Below are positions 15,162-23,582 of a stretch of 64,000 nt of DNA, one piece after another (the stretch's first letter is position 1; every line of letters begins with the position of its first letter). The notes below the pieces were generated by a model that had not been told where the DNA came from, made no database searches, and was given only the letters and a program-made list of their open reading frames with translations. This DNA is from an uncultured Aquimonas sp. Lineage in GTDB: Bacteria > Pseudomonadota > Gammaproteobacteria > Xanthomonadales > Xanthomonadaceae. The stretch spans positions 38,502-102,501 of the forward strand of contig NZ_CALART010000023.1 of NCBI RefSeq assembly GCF_937888285.1. Direction: 5' to 3'. The translations under genes were made by a program, and so were the position numbers.

Positions 15162-15716
15162 TCAGGCGGCTTCGCGCTCGAAGCGCGGGAAGCGCTCGGC
15201 GATGTCGGTGCCGGTGAAGTTCGCTACCCAGCCGGCCGGGTTGTTGAACAGTCGGATGGCGATGAAGTAGGGCTGCTCGCTCATGTCGAACCAGTGGCGG
15301 GTGTTGGCCGGCACGCTGATCAGGTCGCCGGCCTCGCACAGCACCTCGTAGACCTTGTCGGTCGGGTGCAGGGTGAACAGGCCCGAGCCGCCGACGAAGA
15401 AGCGCACCTCATCCTCGCTGTGGGTGTGCTCGTTCAGGAACTTCTGCCGCAGCGCCGCGCGGTCGGGGTGGTCCGGGTTCAGGCTGACCACGTCGACGGT
15501 CTGATAGCCGCCCTCGGCCATCAGCCGGTCGATGTCGGCGCGGTAGGCGGCGATGACCTCCTCTTGCGAGGCGCCCGGCTTGACCGGAGCAGCGGCCTCC
15601 CAGCGCTCGAAGCACACGCCGATGGCGCGCAGCTGCTCGGCAATCGCGGCGTGCTCGCTGCTCTCGAACAGCGGCGATTCGGGCTGGGCTTCGTTGAAGA
15701 TGCGGATGCGGCTCAT
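15162..15716 (-). CDS. mtnD: Acireductone dioxygenase
   Basis: A 184-residue cupin enzyme that oxidises acireductone to the 2-keto acid precursor of methionine plus formate (Fe form) or to an off-pathway product (Ni form). The metal ligands are in place: EHTHSEDEVRFFVGG gives His97, His99 and Glu103, and NTRHWFD gives His141. Length is normal. The start at 15716 overlaps the stop of mtnB by ATGA. It completes, with mtnB and mtnC, three consecutive steps of methionine salvage; mtnA, mtnK or the nucleosidase are not in the window. Confidence 0.96.
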   Translation of the reverse strand: MSRIRIFNEAQPESPLFESSEHAAIAEQLRAIGVCFERWEAAAPVKPGASQEEVIAAYRADIDRLMAEGGYQTVDVVSLNPDHPDRAALRQKFLNEHTHSEDEVRFFVGGSGLFTLHPTDKVYEVLCEAGDLISVPANTRHWFDMSEQPYFIAIRLFNNPAGWVANFTGTDIAERFPRFEREAA

Positions 15717-16351
15717 GCGTTCAGTCTCCTCAAGTCCAGCTCGCAGGCGAGCAGGAATTCCAGTGCGTCCAGATGGCGGCGGGCTTCCGCCAGGTCGCGG
15801 CCCCAGGCGTACACGCCGTGGCCGTCAATCAGGTAGCCGTACAGATTGGGCTGGTCGAGCAGCGGTTCAATCTGCGCGGCGAGCGCGTCCATGTCCTGGC
15901 TGTTCGGCAGCACCGGGATGTCGACATCCAGCTCGTGCGTGGCATTTCCGCGGAAAGCCTTGAGCAGCTCGTAGCCGGACAGGCGGATATGGCCGTCCTT
16001 GGCGAACAGGCGAGAGGCGACGGTCTGGTTGTGCGAATGCGTGTGCAGCACGCAGCCGATGTCCGGGAAGCGGCGGTAGATCTGGGTGTGCAGGCCGGTC
16101 TCGGCGGACGGGCGCAGTTCGGTCTCCACGCCGCGGCCATCGAGGTCGACCACCATGATGTCGGCAGGCGTGAGCCGACCCTTGTCGCGGCCGGACACGG
16201 TCACCGCGATCAGCTCGCCGTCGAGGCGCATCGAGAAGTTGCTGCTGGTGGCCGGCGTCCAGCCCAGCCGGGCCAGATCGGCGGCAGCGGTCATGATGTC
16301 GTTGGCGCGCTGCGGCAGGGCCGCGCGGGCGGTGTCGGTCAGGGTTTTCAT
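15713..16351 (-). CDS. mtnB: Methylthioribulose-1-phosphate dehydratase
   Basis: A 212-residue class II aldolase-fold enzyme that dehydrates 5-methylthioribulose-1-phosphate. ATSSNFSMRL, TVSGRDKGRL and PSAETGLHTQIYRR mark the family; zinc-site histidines are in CVLHTHSHNQTV (His103, His105) and in YLIDGHGVYAWG near residue 170. The ATG at 16351 starts MKTLTDTARAALPQRANDI; the longer frame to 16390 is not conserved in type. It is the first gene of the operon mtnB-mtnD-mtnC-C13-rnfB, all joined by 4-nt overlaps or gaps of 5-7 nt. Its upstream region (16352-16646) shows no SAM-type riboswitch that I can recognise. Confidence 0.95.
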   Translation of the reverse strand: MKTLTDTARAALPQRANDIMTAAADLARLGWTPATSSNFSMRLDGELIAVTVSGRDKGRLTPADIMVVDLDGRGVETELRPSAETGLHTQIYRRFPDIGCVLHTHSHNQTVASRLFAKDGHIRLSGYELLKAFRGNATHELDVDIPVLPNSQDMDALAAQIEPLLDQPNLYGYLIDGHGVYAWGRDLAEARRHLDALEFLLACELDLRRLNA

Positions 16352-16646
16352 GGGCGCGAAGTGTAGCCCGGCGGGGCGGGGCGGTCGCATGAAGAGCTGT
16401 GCTCAGGCGATCCGACGGGTCACAAGCCCCGACGCTAGCAAGGCGTGCAGGCAAGTGCGAATCGTTCGCGCCGCGCTTCATGTGCCCTGCATCTCGATGG
16501 CGGCATGGTGCGCCCACGCCGCGAGGACGGAATCCCGGGCAATGCGAAGCGCTAGCGACTTGACCCCAGTCAACGCGGTGCTTGGCAGCGCCGAGTAGGG
16601 TGCCGGCCCAGCTGCGCTGATCCCCAGCCAACGCCAGGAGTCACCG

Positions 16647-16994
16647 ATGTCCAACACCCCGAGCATCCCGAGCCGTCGCCAGTTCTTCCGCACCGCCGCC
16701 GTGGCCGCGGTCGGCGCGCCGATCGCCTTCAAGCTCCTCACCCAGCCCGCCGCAGCCGCCTCCACCAAGCCGCCGCTGCCGGTCGACAATCCGCAGGCCG
16801 TGGCGCTGGGCTATATCGAGGACGCCGCCAAGGTCGACAAGACCAAGCACGCCAACTTCAAGGAAGGCAGCAACTGCAACAACTGCCAGTTCCACCAGGG
16901 CGCCGAGGGCGACTGGGTCGACTGCATGCTGTTCCCGAACAACAGCGTCGCCGGCCCGGGCTGGTGTATCTCCTGGGCGCCCAAGCCGGCCTGA
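16647..16994 (+). CDS. High-potential iron-sulfur protein (HiPIP)
   Basis: A 115-residue exported electron carrier. A twin-arginine signal, SRRQFFRTAAVA, is followed by an alanine-rich core with cleavage near residue 38 (PAAAAS). The mature part has the four cluster ligands Cys77, Cys80, Cys93 and Cys107 in the family arrangement C-x2-C-x12-C-x13-C, with NCQFHQG and GPGWCISWAPK as typical surroundings. HiPIPs move electrons in the periplasm between bc1-type complexes and terminal acceptors. The start is fixed by the Tat signal and an AGGAG-type site (CCAGGAGTCACCG) just before it. A strong bidirectional terminator follows at 17014. Confidence 0.95.
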   Translation: MSNTPSIPSRRQFFRTAAVAAVGAPIAFKLLTQPAAAASTKPPLPVDNPQAVALGYIEDAAKVDKTKHANFKEGSNCNNCQFHQGAEGDWVDCMLFPNNSVAGPGWCISWAPKPA

Positions 16995-17013
16995 TCCGGT
17001 TTCGCCCTGTCGC

Positions 17014-17053
17014 AAACGCAGAAGGCCTGGCAGTCGCCAGGCCTTCTGCGTTT
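17014..17053. terminator. Bidirectional intrinsic terminator
   Basis: Perfect 18-bp inverted repeat AAACGCAGAAGGCCTGGC, loop AGTC, then its complement ending in TTT. A short A-run on the left and T-run on the right allow use on both strands, which suits the converging HiPIP gene (ends 16994) and M28 peptidase gene (ends 17083). Confidence 0.88.
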
Positions 17054-17082
17054 CGGGGGCTGCGAAGGCGAACTCAAGCCGC

Positions 17083-18471
17083 TCAGTCGACCGCCTCGAA
17101 GCCGTCGGTGAACAGCGGCCCTTCGGTCAGCACGGCCAGGCCCGCCAGCACGGCGGCGTCCATCTTCAAAATGCCGCCAGCCAGCGCCCGCGGCCGCAGC
17201 AGGTTCTGCGGCAGGTCGGTGCTCTGGTGATAGTGCGGGTAGATGCCTGCGCCATTTTCCCAGGTGAACACCGCCGGGATGCCGCGGGCGATGAAAGGCC
17301 AGTGGTCGGAGTAGGCCTGGGTGCCGGCTTCGATGATGCGCAGCTCGGGCGCGTAGGTCGCCGCCGCCGCGCGGTAGCGCGCGAACTCGCCCTGAAAGGC
17401 GGTGGTGGTCTCGATCCGCGTGTCCAGCAGGTCGCTGGTGGCGTGCGCGATCATGTCGAGATTGATCATGTGCTCGACGTTGGCGAGCTGGCCGGAGTCG
17501 GCCAGGCTCTGCACCCAGGCGTAGGCGCCGACCAGGCCCTGCTCCTCGCCCGCGAAGCAGGCGAAGACGATGGACTTTTCGGTCGGCACGTCCTCGAAGG
17601 CCCGCGCCAGCTCGATCACGCCGGCGCAGCCCGAGGCATTGTCGTTGGCGCCCGGCTGCGGGCTGGCGCTGCCGTCGCAGCGCACGCTGTTGCGCGAGTC
17701 GTAGTGGGCGCCGACCACGATCCAGCGTTCCGGCTGCACGTGGCCACGCTTGATGCCGATCGGGTTCTGGATCTGCACCGGCGGCGGCGCCGGCGAGCAG
17801 CTGGAGTTGCCGAGCATGAAGTCGTGGCTGGAGACCAACAGATCCGCCGCCATGAAGCGCGCCAGGATGTAGTCGCGCGCCTCGGCCAGACCCAGGCTGA
17901 AGCTGTTGCGGTTGATGCTCGACAGCTCGCCGACGGTGGCGAACCAGCGGTCGGTGTCGATGCGGGCGACCAGTGCATCGACGCGTGGGTCCGACACGCC
18001 GCGCGCCTTCGCCATGTCCGCAGGCGGCACTGCGCGGGCAACGATGCCGTTCTCGGGCACCGGCATGCCGCCCATGCCGCTCAGGCCGGCGACGCGCGCC
18101 AGCGCCGCCGGGCGCCGCACCAGGCTGTAGCCGCCGACCATGGCGACGACCGGCTCTGGATAGTGCTGGGTGCAGACCAGATCGCGCACCACGATCTCGT
18201 CGCGGGCGATCGACGCCGGGCCGGCGCGGCTGCCTTCGATGCGCAGCCAGTCCTGCAGGCTGTCGGCGTCGACACCGACCAGACGCTCGCTGCCGAAGTC
18301 CACCCACCAGCGATAGCCGGCCTTGGCTTGCAGCGCCTGCGCATCCGCGCCGGGGCCCGCATGGGTCGGCAGTACCACCGTCGGCACCGGCTGCAGGGCG
18401 TTCGAGATGGGCGCCGCGGTGGCCAGCGCGGGCAGGCACAGCCAAATAACCAGCAGTCGACGGAATCGCAT
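17083..18471 (-). CDS. Secreted M28-family metallopeptidase
   Basis: A 462-residue exported zinc peptidase. The signal peptide is MRFRRLLVIWLCLPALATAA. Two zinc-site motifs of M28 are clear: VVGAHYDSRN (His256, Asp258) and PGANDNASGCAGVIELAR, followed by FACFAGEEQGLVGAYAWV (the catalytic Glu pair), NLDMIAH and the last ligand His in YPHYHQSTDLPQ. Cysteines at SCSP, RCDG, SGCAG and ACFAG may pair. The C-terminus GPLFTDGFEAVD carries the short F-x-D-G-F-E tail seen in many secreted proteins of Lysobacterales. The ATG at 18471 is set by the signal peptide; the frame extends to 19260 across tyrS without meaning. Likely an aminopeptidase of the periplasm or medium. Confidence 0.9.
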   Translation of the reverse strand: MRFRRLLVIWLCLPALATAAPISNALQPVPTVVLPTHAGPGADAQALQAKAGYRWWVDFGSERLVGVDADSLQDWLRIEGSRAGPASIARDEIVVRDLVCTQHYPEPVVAMVGGYSLVRRPAALARVAGLSGMGGMPVPENGIVARAVPPADMAKARGVSDPRVDALVARIDTDRWFATVGELSSINRNSFSLGLAEARDYILARFMAADLLVSSHDFMLGNSSCSPAPPPVQIQNPIGIKRGHVQPERWIVVGAHYDSRNSVRCDGSASPQPGANDNASGCAGVIELARAFEDVPTEKSIVFACFAGEEQGLVGAYAWVQSLADSGQLANVEHMINLDMIAHATSDLLDTRIETTTAFQGEFARYRAAAATYAPELRIIEAGTQAYSDHWPFIARGIPAVFTWENGAGIYPHYHQSTDLPQNLLRPRALAGGILKMDAAVLAGLAVLTEGPLFTDGFEAVD

Positions 18472-18717
18472 GGGCTGCCTCCCCGCAGCACGCCGCGGAT
18501 GCCGCGGCGCGCGCAGGATAGCGCCGGCAGTCGCCGCGCGCGCGGCGGCGGGGCACAGATCACGGGCATGCCCTGCGCGCCTGGAGGCTGCTTCCTGCAG
18601 CTCAGTCGGGTTCGGGCCGCAGGCCTGTCGGACCGGTTGAGAAGTCCGCCGCGCTCGCGCACCCTGTGCGGCCGCCCGCCTGCGGCGGCCCTTCCCCGCA
18701 CGACTTCGAAACCGACC

Positions 18718-19995
18718 ATGGATCTGATCGACGACCTCATCTGGCGCGGCCTTCTGGCCGACTGCACCGACACCGACGCGCTGCGCAAGCGCCTGGCCGA
18801 GGGGCCGATCACCCTGTATTGCGGCTTCGACCCGACCGGCGATTCGCTGCACGTCGGCCACCTGATGGGCCAGCTGACCCTGCGCCGCTTCCAGCGCGCC
18901 GGCCACACGCCCATCGCCCTGGCCGGCGGCGCCACCGGCATGATCGGCGACCCTTCCGGCAAGTCGGCCGAGCGCAACCTGCTGACCCGCGATCAGCTCT
19001 CCCACAACATCGCCTGCATCAAGGCCCAGCTGGCGCGCCTGCTGGATTTCGGCAGCGGCGCCAACCCGGCCGTGCTGGTCGACAACGCCGACTGGACCGC
19101 ACCGCTGTCCTTCCTGGATTTCCTGCGCGACGTCGGCAAGCACTTTCCGCTGAGCGCGATGCTGGCCAAGGACTCGGTGAAGTCGCGCATGGCCGGCGAG
19201 AACGGCATCAGCTACACCGAGTTCAGCTACCAGCTGCTGCAGGCCTACGACTTCTACCACCTGCGCAAGGAGCTCGGCTGCGAGCTGCAGATCGGCGGCT
19301 CCGACCAGTGGGGCAACATCACCGCCGGCACCGAGTTCGTGCGCCGCAAGCTCGGCGTGCCCGTCTACGGCTGGACCTTCCCGCTGATCACCAAGGCCGA
19401 TGGCTCAAAGTTCGGCAAGACCGAATCCGGCGCGGTCTGGCTGGACCCCGCGCGCACCAGCCCGTACCGCTTCTACCAGTTCTTTGTGAACACCGAGGAC
19501 GCCAAGGTCAGCGAATACCTGCGCAAGTTCACCTTCCTCGACCGCGCGACGATCGAAGCACTGGAAGCCGCGCACGCGGCCAACCCCGGCGCCCGCGAGG
19601 CGCACAAGGCGCTGGCCTGCGGGGTGACCACCCTGGTGCACGGCGCCGAGGCCACGGAAGCGGCGATCGCCGCGAGCCAGATCCTGTTCGGCGCCGAAAT
19701 CGGCGACACGCCCGAGGCGGTGTTCGAGGATGTGATCGCCGAGATTCCGAACGCGCAGCTGGAACGCGCCCAGCTCGAAGGCGAGGGCGCTGCGCTGATC
19801 GACCTGTTGGTGCTGAGCGCCCTGTGTCCATCCAAGGGCCAGGCCCGCCGCGACCTCGAAGGCGGCGGCATCTATCTCAACAACCAGCGCAGCAGCGGCG
19901 TCGACCAGCGGGTGACTGCCGGAGACCTGCTGTTCGGCCGCTACCTGCTGCTGCGCCGTGGCAAGAAGAGCTACGCGGCGCTGCGGGTGCAGTAG
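18718..19995 (+). CDS. tyrS: Tyrosyl-tRNA synthetase
   Basis: A 425-residue class I aminoacyl-tRNA synthetase that charges tRNA-Tyr. The HIGH-type motif is HVGH (residues 45-48) within CGFDPTGDSLHVGHL; tyrosine-binding QAYDF and QIGGSDQWGNI are present; the KMSKS-type loop is KFGKT (231-235). The C-terminal part (about 350-425) is an S4 RNA-binding domain with GQARRDLEGGGIYLNNQR. This is the normal TyrRS 1 length. The ATG at 18718 is chosen by the family N-terminus; the frame is open back to 17227 but lies over the antisense peptidase gene. An intrinsic terminator follows at 20010. No T-box leader is seen, as expected in this group. Confidence 0.97.
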   Translation: MDLIDDLIWRGLLADCTDTDALRKRLAEGPITLYCGFDPTGDSLHVGHLMGQLTLRRFQRAGHTPIALAGGATGMIGDPSGKSAERNLLTRDQLSHNIACIKAQLARLLDFGSGANPAVLVDNADWTAPLSFLDFLRDVGKHFPLSAMLAKDSVKSRMAGENGISYTEFSYQLLQAYDFYHLRKELGCELQIGGSDQWGNITAGTEFVRRKLGVPVYGWTFPLITKADGSKFGKTESGAVWLDPARTSPYRFYQFFVNTEDAKVSEYLRKFTFLDRATIEALEAAHAANPGAREAHKALACGVTTLVHGAEATEAAIAASQILFGAEIGDTPEAVFEDVIAEIPNAQLERAQLEGEGAALIDLLVLSALCPSKGQARRDLEGGGIYLNNQRSSGVDQRVTAGDLLFGRYLLLRRGKKSYAALRVQ

Positions 19996-20337
19996 CCGCG
20001 TGCTGAAACACTCCCTTGCGGGGAGTTTTTCACGGCGGCGGTCCGGCGCAGGTCCGTACCGCCTCACGACAAATCCATCGCTTGCCGGCTTGCTTCGTCG
20101 TCCCGGCCATCCCTGGCCGGGCTGGCAGCCTGCTTTTCAACAGCCAGCCAGGGCGCTCGCGATGCGCCCGCCAGAGCCAGACTGATCGGACCCATGCGGG
20201 GCCGTACCAGCGGGCGCGGGGCCCGCGCCTGAGCGCTCCCGCGGCGCGCTCGCCGCGGTCCAGGGCGAAATCGGCGTTTGCAGCCGAGACGAAAGGCTCC
20301 GCAGTGCGATGTGATTCACATAAACTGCGCGGATGTG
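19996..20337. other. Intergenic region tyrS to membrane protein
   Basis: 342 nt. It starts with the tyrS terminator (20010-20030). The rest includes a GC-rich near-palindrome around 20213-20232 and an AT-richer patch at about 20300-20335 that could hold the promoter of the following gene. No RNA gene was recognised. Confidence 0.45.
20010..20030 (+). terminator. Intrinsic terminator of tyrS
   Basis: Stem ACTCCC/GGGAGT around TTGCG, followed by a T-run, 15 nt after the tyrS stop codon. Confidence 0.85.
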
Positions 20338-22470
20338 ATGATGTTTTCATTGGGGGCGTGCTTGATTCTCTTCCTGCAGATCGTGGTGGGCGTGCTGTTC
20401 GGGCTGCTGGTCTTTGCTGCCCTCGCATGGTTCCTTTTCAAGTTCTGGCTGCGTCGCAAGCTGCAAGGCCTGGGACGCGCGACTGCGCTGTTCGACGCAG
20501 ACGAGCCGATGCCGGCCCGGTTGCATCTGCAGCTCAGCGAACTCGATGCGCCGGCAGAGTCCCTGCTGTCCGCCTGGGGCGAGGCGCACGCGTTGGGTTT
20601 CCGGCTGCTGGCCGACCTGGAGACGCGCGAGGGCTGGCCGGCACATGTGCGCGCCGCCGTCCATTCAGCAAGTGGAATCGGGCTGTGCCTGTGCCAGCAG
20701 GAGGACGAGGTTCACTACCGCTTGTTCGCGCTGGGCGAGGGGCAGCGCCTGTGGGTGCGCAGCGATGGCCCTGGCGAGTCGCTGCGGCGCGGCGCCCTGG
20801 ATTGGACCGTGTCGCCCGGCGAACCGCTCGCTGCTGCGTTCGCTGCACTGGCTGAATATGGCGCCGGGCAGGACCTGCGTCCGCTGGATCTGCCGCTGCT
20901 GCGGCGGGTCTTCGAGCGCAGCCACGCGCAGCGCGAAGACGTGCTGCTTGCCCAGCCGCCGCGGCGCGAGGCCATCGAGCGTCGCGCCAGCGCGCTCGGC
21001 GGCAAGTTCACGCCGGAGGATATCGAGCTCGCCTATCGCGTTACCCGCGACCAGTGGTTGAGCCGGGTGCGCGAGGCGGTGCTCGACCACTACTTGCAGG
21101 TCTCAGGAGTCAGCGCTCTGGACTGGCAGTCGCTGGAGCCGCGTCTGCAGGTGGTTTGCGCGGGCATGGAAAGCAGTGAGCTGCGCGACATCCTGGTGGA
21201 GGACGAGCGCGATGCAGCGCTGTTCGATCAGTACGCAGCACAGGGCCTGGATCCCTTCGCGCTGTACGAGGCTGTCGCCGCGCGACGTCCGGCTGCCCGG
21301 CAGATGCGGCGACTGCGCGAGCTGAGCCTGCCGTTGCGAGCCCGGCTCTACGGGCCGGTCGAGCGCGTGGAGGAGGCCGAGGCGCCGGCGCGGGTGCATC
21401 TGCTCAGAGGGACATCCCCCGAGGGCGCCGATGTCGAGCACGCGGTGATGGCACGCAACGGCGGCGAGGCCCGGGCCTTGGCGGGCGGAGCCGGGCTCAG
21501 CGCGGTGCAGGTGCTGAGCGAGCCGGCACCGATGTCCGACCTGGGCCTGGAATTCCTGGAGCCCGAGGCTGCCCGCGCCGCCGTGCGCGGGTTGCGTGAG
21601 CCGTTCTGGCTCACCCTGCTGCGGTCGCTGAAGTCGAACGTGTATCTATGGGGTCCGCCGGTGGCGATCAGCGCCTGGAACCTCTCGCAGGGCCAGCCCT
21701 TCGGCTGGGGCGACTACCTCGGCTTTCTCTATCTTGGTCTGGCTCTGCTGGGCATGCTGTTCGTGATCGGACCGATGGTGGCCTACAACGGCTTGATGCG
21801 AGCGCGCCTGCACAAGCGGCTGCGCACGGCCCGCCTGTGTCTGTGGCTGCTGTCGCGGCTCTCGCTGTTCGGTGGCCTCTCGCGCGACCAGCTGCTGCTT
21901 GAGCGGCTGCGGCTCGATGCCGATGCTGGCATGGGCGAGCGTGCGCTCACGGCCTGGGAGGCGCAGGCCTCGCGCAGGGATCTGCCCACGCAGCTCGCCG
22001 GTCGCGTGCAGTTGCTGTCTGCGGTCGGACGCCTCGACGAGATGCTGCAGACGCAACGCCAGGCTCTGGAGGCCGCACCCGGCGAGATGGCCCGGATCGA
22101 TCTCGCCATGTCGCTGGCCAAGCATCCGCAGCACGCAGACGAGGCCGCGCGGCTCATCGAAGATGTGCAGCCGCAGACGCTGTCCGAGCTGGTTGCGCTC
22201 GGCTACGGTTTCACCCGCGGTCTGCTCGCACAGCACGCCGGCCGCGATGCGGAGGCGCTGCAGCATTTCGCCTCGGCCCTGAGCCAGGCGGAGAGCTACC
22301 GCGGAATCCCGATGGTGCAGGCGCTGGTCGCCGAGATCCAGGGCTGGAGCGTGCTCAGTCTTCGTCGTTGCGGCGAGGTGGAGCGCGCTCGCGCACTCTG
22401 GCAGACGGTGGCGCCCTTTCTCAGCCTGCACCCTGCCTGTCGCCCGCTGCTGGAGCGCGAAGCGGCGTAA
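20338..22470 (+). CDS. Large membrane protein with C-terminal TPR-like region, unknown function
   Basis: A 710-residue protein I cannot name. An N-terminal membrane helix (about residues 5-33) is followed by a long soluble region (35-430) with a conserved-looking core SALGGKFTPEDIELAYRVTRDQWLSRVREAV. Two further membrane helices lie around residues 445-490 (FLYLGLALLGMLFVIGPMVAYNG), and an alpha-helical C-terminus (about 520-705) reads like tetratricopeptide-type repeats: LAGRVQLLSAVGRLDEMLQTQRQALEAAPGEMARIDLAMSLAKHP, then GLLAQHAGRDAEALQHFASALS. Starts at 20338 or 20341 (ATG-ATG) are both possible; the frame is open to 20278. It is a single gene between the tyrS terminator and the converging LysR gene. 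No catalytic motif was found. Confidence 0.72.
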   Translation: MMFSLGACLILFLQIVVGVLFGLLVFAALAWFLFKFWLRRKLQGLGRATALFDADEPMPARLHLQLSELDAPAESLLSAWGEAHALGFRLLADLETREGWPAHVRAAVHSASGIGLCLCQQEDEVHYRLFALGEGQRLWVRSDGPGESLRRGALDWTVSPGEPLAAAFAALAEYGAGQDLRPLDLPLLRRVFERSHAQREDVLLAQPPRREAIERRASALGGKFTPEDIELAYRVTRDQWLSRVREAVLDHYLQVSGVSALDWQSLEPRLQVVCAGMESSELRDILVEDERDAALFDQYAAQGLDPFALYEAVAARRPAARQMRRLRELSLPLRARLYGPVERVEEAEAPARVHLLRGTSPEGADVEHAVMARNGGEARALAGGAGLSAVQVLSEPAPMSDLGLEFLEPEAARAAVRGLREPFWLTLLRSLKSNVYLWGPPVAISAWNLSQGQPFGWGDYLGFLYLGLALLGMLFVIGPMVAYNGLMRARLHKRLRTARLCLWLLSRLSLFGGLSRDQLLLERLRLDADAGMGERALTAWEAQASRRDLPTQLAGRVQLLSAVGRLDEMLQTQRQALEAAPGEMARIDLAMSLAKHPQHADEAARLIEDVQPQTLSELVALGYGFTRGLLAQHAGRDAEALQHFASALSQAESYRGIPMVQALVAEIQGWSVLSLRRCGEVERARALWQTVAPFLSLHPACRPLLEREAA

Positions 22471-22480
22471 TGGGGTCCAC

Positions 22481-22498
22481 CGGGGCGCCCTCGCCCCG
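22481..22498. terminator. Hairpin between converging genes
   Basis: CGGGGCG-CCCT-CGCCCCG, a perfect 7-bp stem 11 nt past the stop at 22470 and before the LysR stop at 22554. No T-run; weak evidence for termination. Confidence 0.35.
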
Positions 22499-22553
22499 TG
22501 TGGCCTTCGACCGCCTGCGGCGCGGCACAGGCGCGGACTGCGGGCGGCGACAT

Positions 22554-23492
22554 TCAGAGCGCGATGCGCTCGGATCTCGACGGAAACAGCTCCAGCAGAA
22601 AATCGACCACCACGCGCACCCGCTGTGGCATGTGCCGATCGGCGGGGTAGAGGACGGAAAAGGCACGCGTGCGGCCGCTGAAGGCCGATAGCACTTCGAC
22701 CAGTTCGCCGCGTTCCAGCTCGGTCTCGGCCATGTGCCGGCTGACCTGCGCCAGACCGGCGCCGGCGCGGGCCAGGCTGACCTGGGCCTGGACATCACCG
22801 CTGCAGCACAGGCCACCTTCGGTGCTGAGGTCGAGATCCCGGCCCTGCACACGGAACTGCCAGGGTACGCGCTGGCCGCTGCTGGGCAGCACGAACTGGA
22901 TGCATTCGTGCTGTGCCAGCTGCTCCAGCGCCTGCGGGCAGCCATGTCGCGCCAGATAGTCGGGTGCGGCGACCACCACCAGCGGATCCTCCAGCAGGCG
23001 GCGCGCCACCAGGCCCGAATCCGGGGGCTGGCGACCCCGTATCGCGAGGTCGAAGCCTTCGGCGATGAAGTCGACATTGCGGTTGTCCAGATGCAGGTCG
23101 AGACGCAGCTGCGGCCAGCGCCGCAGCAGCTCGGCCAGCCGCGGCAGCACGCGGCGGTGTGCGAGCGCGGTCGGCAGGCTCAGGCGCACCGTGCCGCTGG
23201 CCTCCTGCTGTGCATCGCCGAGTTGGCGTTCGGCTTCGCCGAGACGCGACAGGGCCTCGCGGCACTCGCGGTGGTAGAGCGCGCCGGCTTCGGTCAGACG
23301 CAGGCGGCGGGTGCTGCGCGCGAACAGACGGGTGCCCAGGCGCGATTCCAGGCGCGCCACGCTGCGGCTGACCGCGGCCGGTGTGAGGCCCGCACGCTGC
23401 GCAGCGGCGGCAAAGCTGCCGCATTCCGCGGCCAGGCAGAACAGTTCCAGGCTGCCCAGCATCAGGTCGTCGAGGGCTCGGCGCATCGGCAT
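22554..23492 (-). CDS. LysR-family transcriptional regulator
   Basis: A 312-residue regulator with a winged helix-turn-helix in residues about 10-70 (LELFCLAAECGSFAAAAQRAGLTPAAVSRSVARLESRLGTRLFARSTRRLRLTEAG) and a periplasmic-binding-protein-like effector domain after it (LHLDNRNVDFIAEGFDLAIRG; VLYPADRHMPQRVRVVVDFL). Sequence type is that of the CrgA/AaeR-like group. The start at 23492 (MPMRRAL) or 23486 is likely; the frame is open to 23525. It is divergent from gstA at 23583, with 90 nt between, so the classical arrangement in which a LysR protein controls the neighbour and itself is expected. The inducer is unknown. Confidence 0.9.
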   Translation of the reverse strand: MPMRRALDDLMLGSLELFCLAAECGSFAAAAQRAGLTPAAVSRSVARLESRLGTRLFARSTRRLRLTEAGALYHRECREALSRLGEAERQLGDAQQEASGTVRLSLPTALAHRRVLPRLAELLRRWPQLRLDLHLDNRNVDFIAEGFDLAIRGRQPPDSGLVARRLLEDPLVVVAAPDYLARHGCPQALEQLAQHECIQFVLPSSGQRVPWQFRVQGRDLDLSTEGGLCCSGDVQAQVSLARAGAGLAQVSRHMAETELERGELVEVLSAFSGRTRAFSVLYPADRHMPQRVRVVVDFLLELFPSRSERIAL

Positions 23493-23502
23493 TCCGTGTA
23501 AG

Positions 23503-23517
23503 CAATGAAATGCATTG
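23503..23517. promoter_or_regulatory. Candidate LysR box
   Basis: CAATG-AAATG-CATTG, perfect 5-bp arms in an AT-rich island of the LysR/gstA intergenic region, 11 nt before the regulator start. LysR proteins bind interrupted dyads of about this size; assignment is by position only. Confidence 0.4.
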
Positions 23518-23582
23518 TCGGCCATTTATCGCACGCGCTGGCGGACCTAGCCTGCGTCCACCCCACAACACGAGGACGCCAC

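Noticed and set aside
16352..16646. SAM or other sulfur riboswitch upstream of mtnB
   Set aside because: No recognisable K-turn, SAM-I or SAM-II/III core; GC-rich sequence without the expected conserved stems.
17227..18717. Long upstream extension of the tyrS frame
   Set aside because: The extra residues lie on the antisense strand of the M28 peptidase gene and are not part of TyrRS, whose normal N-terminus begins at 18718.
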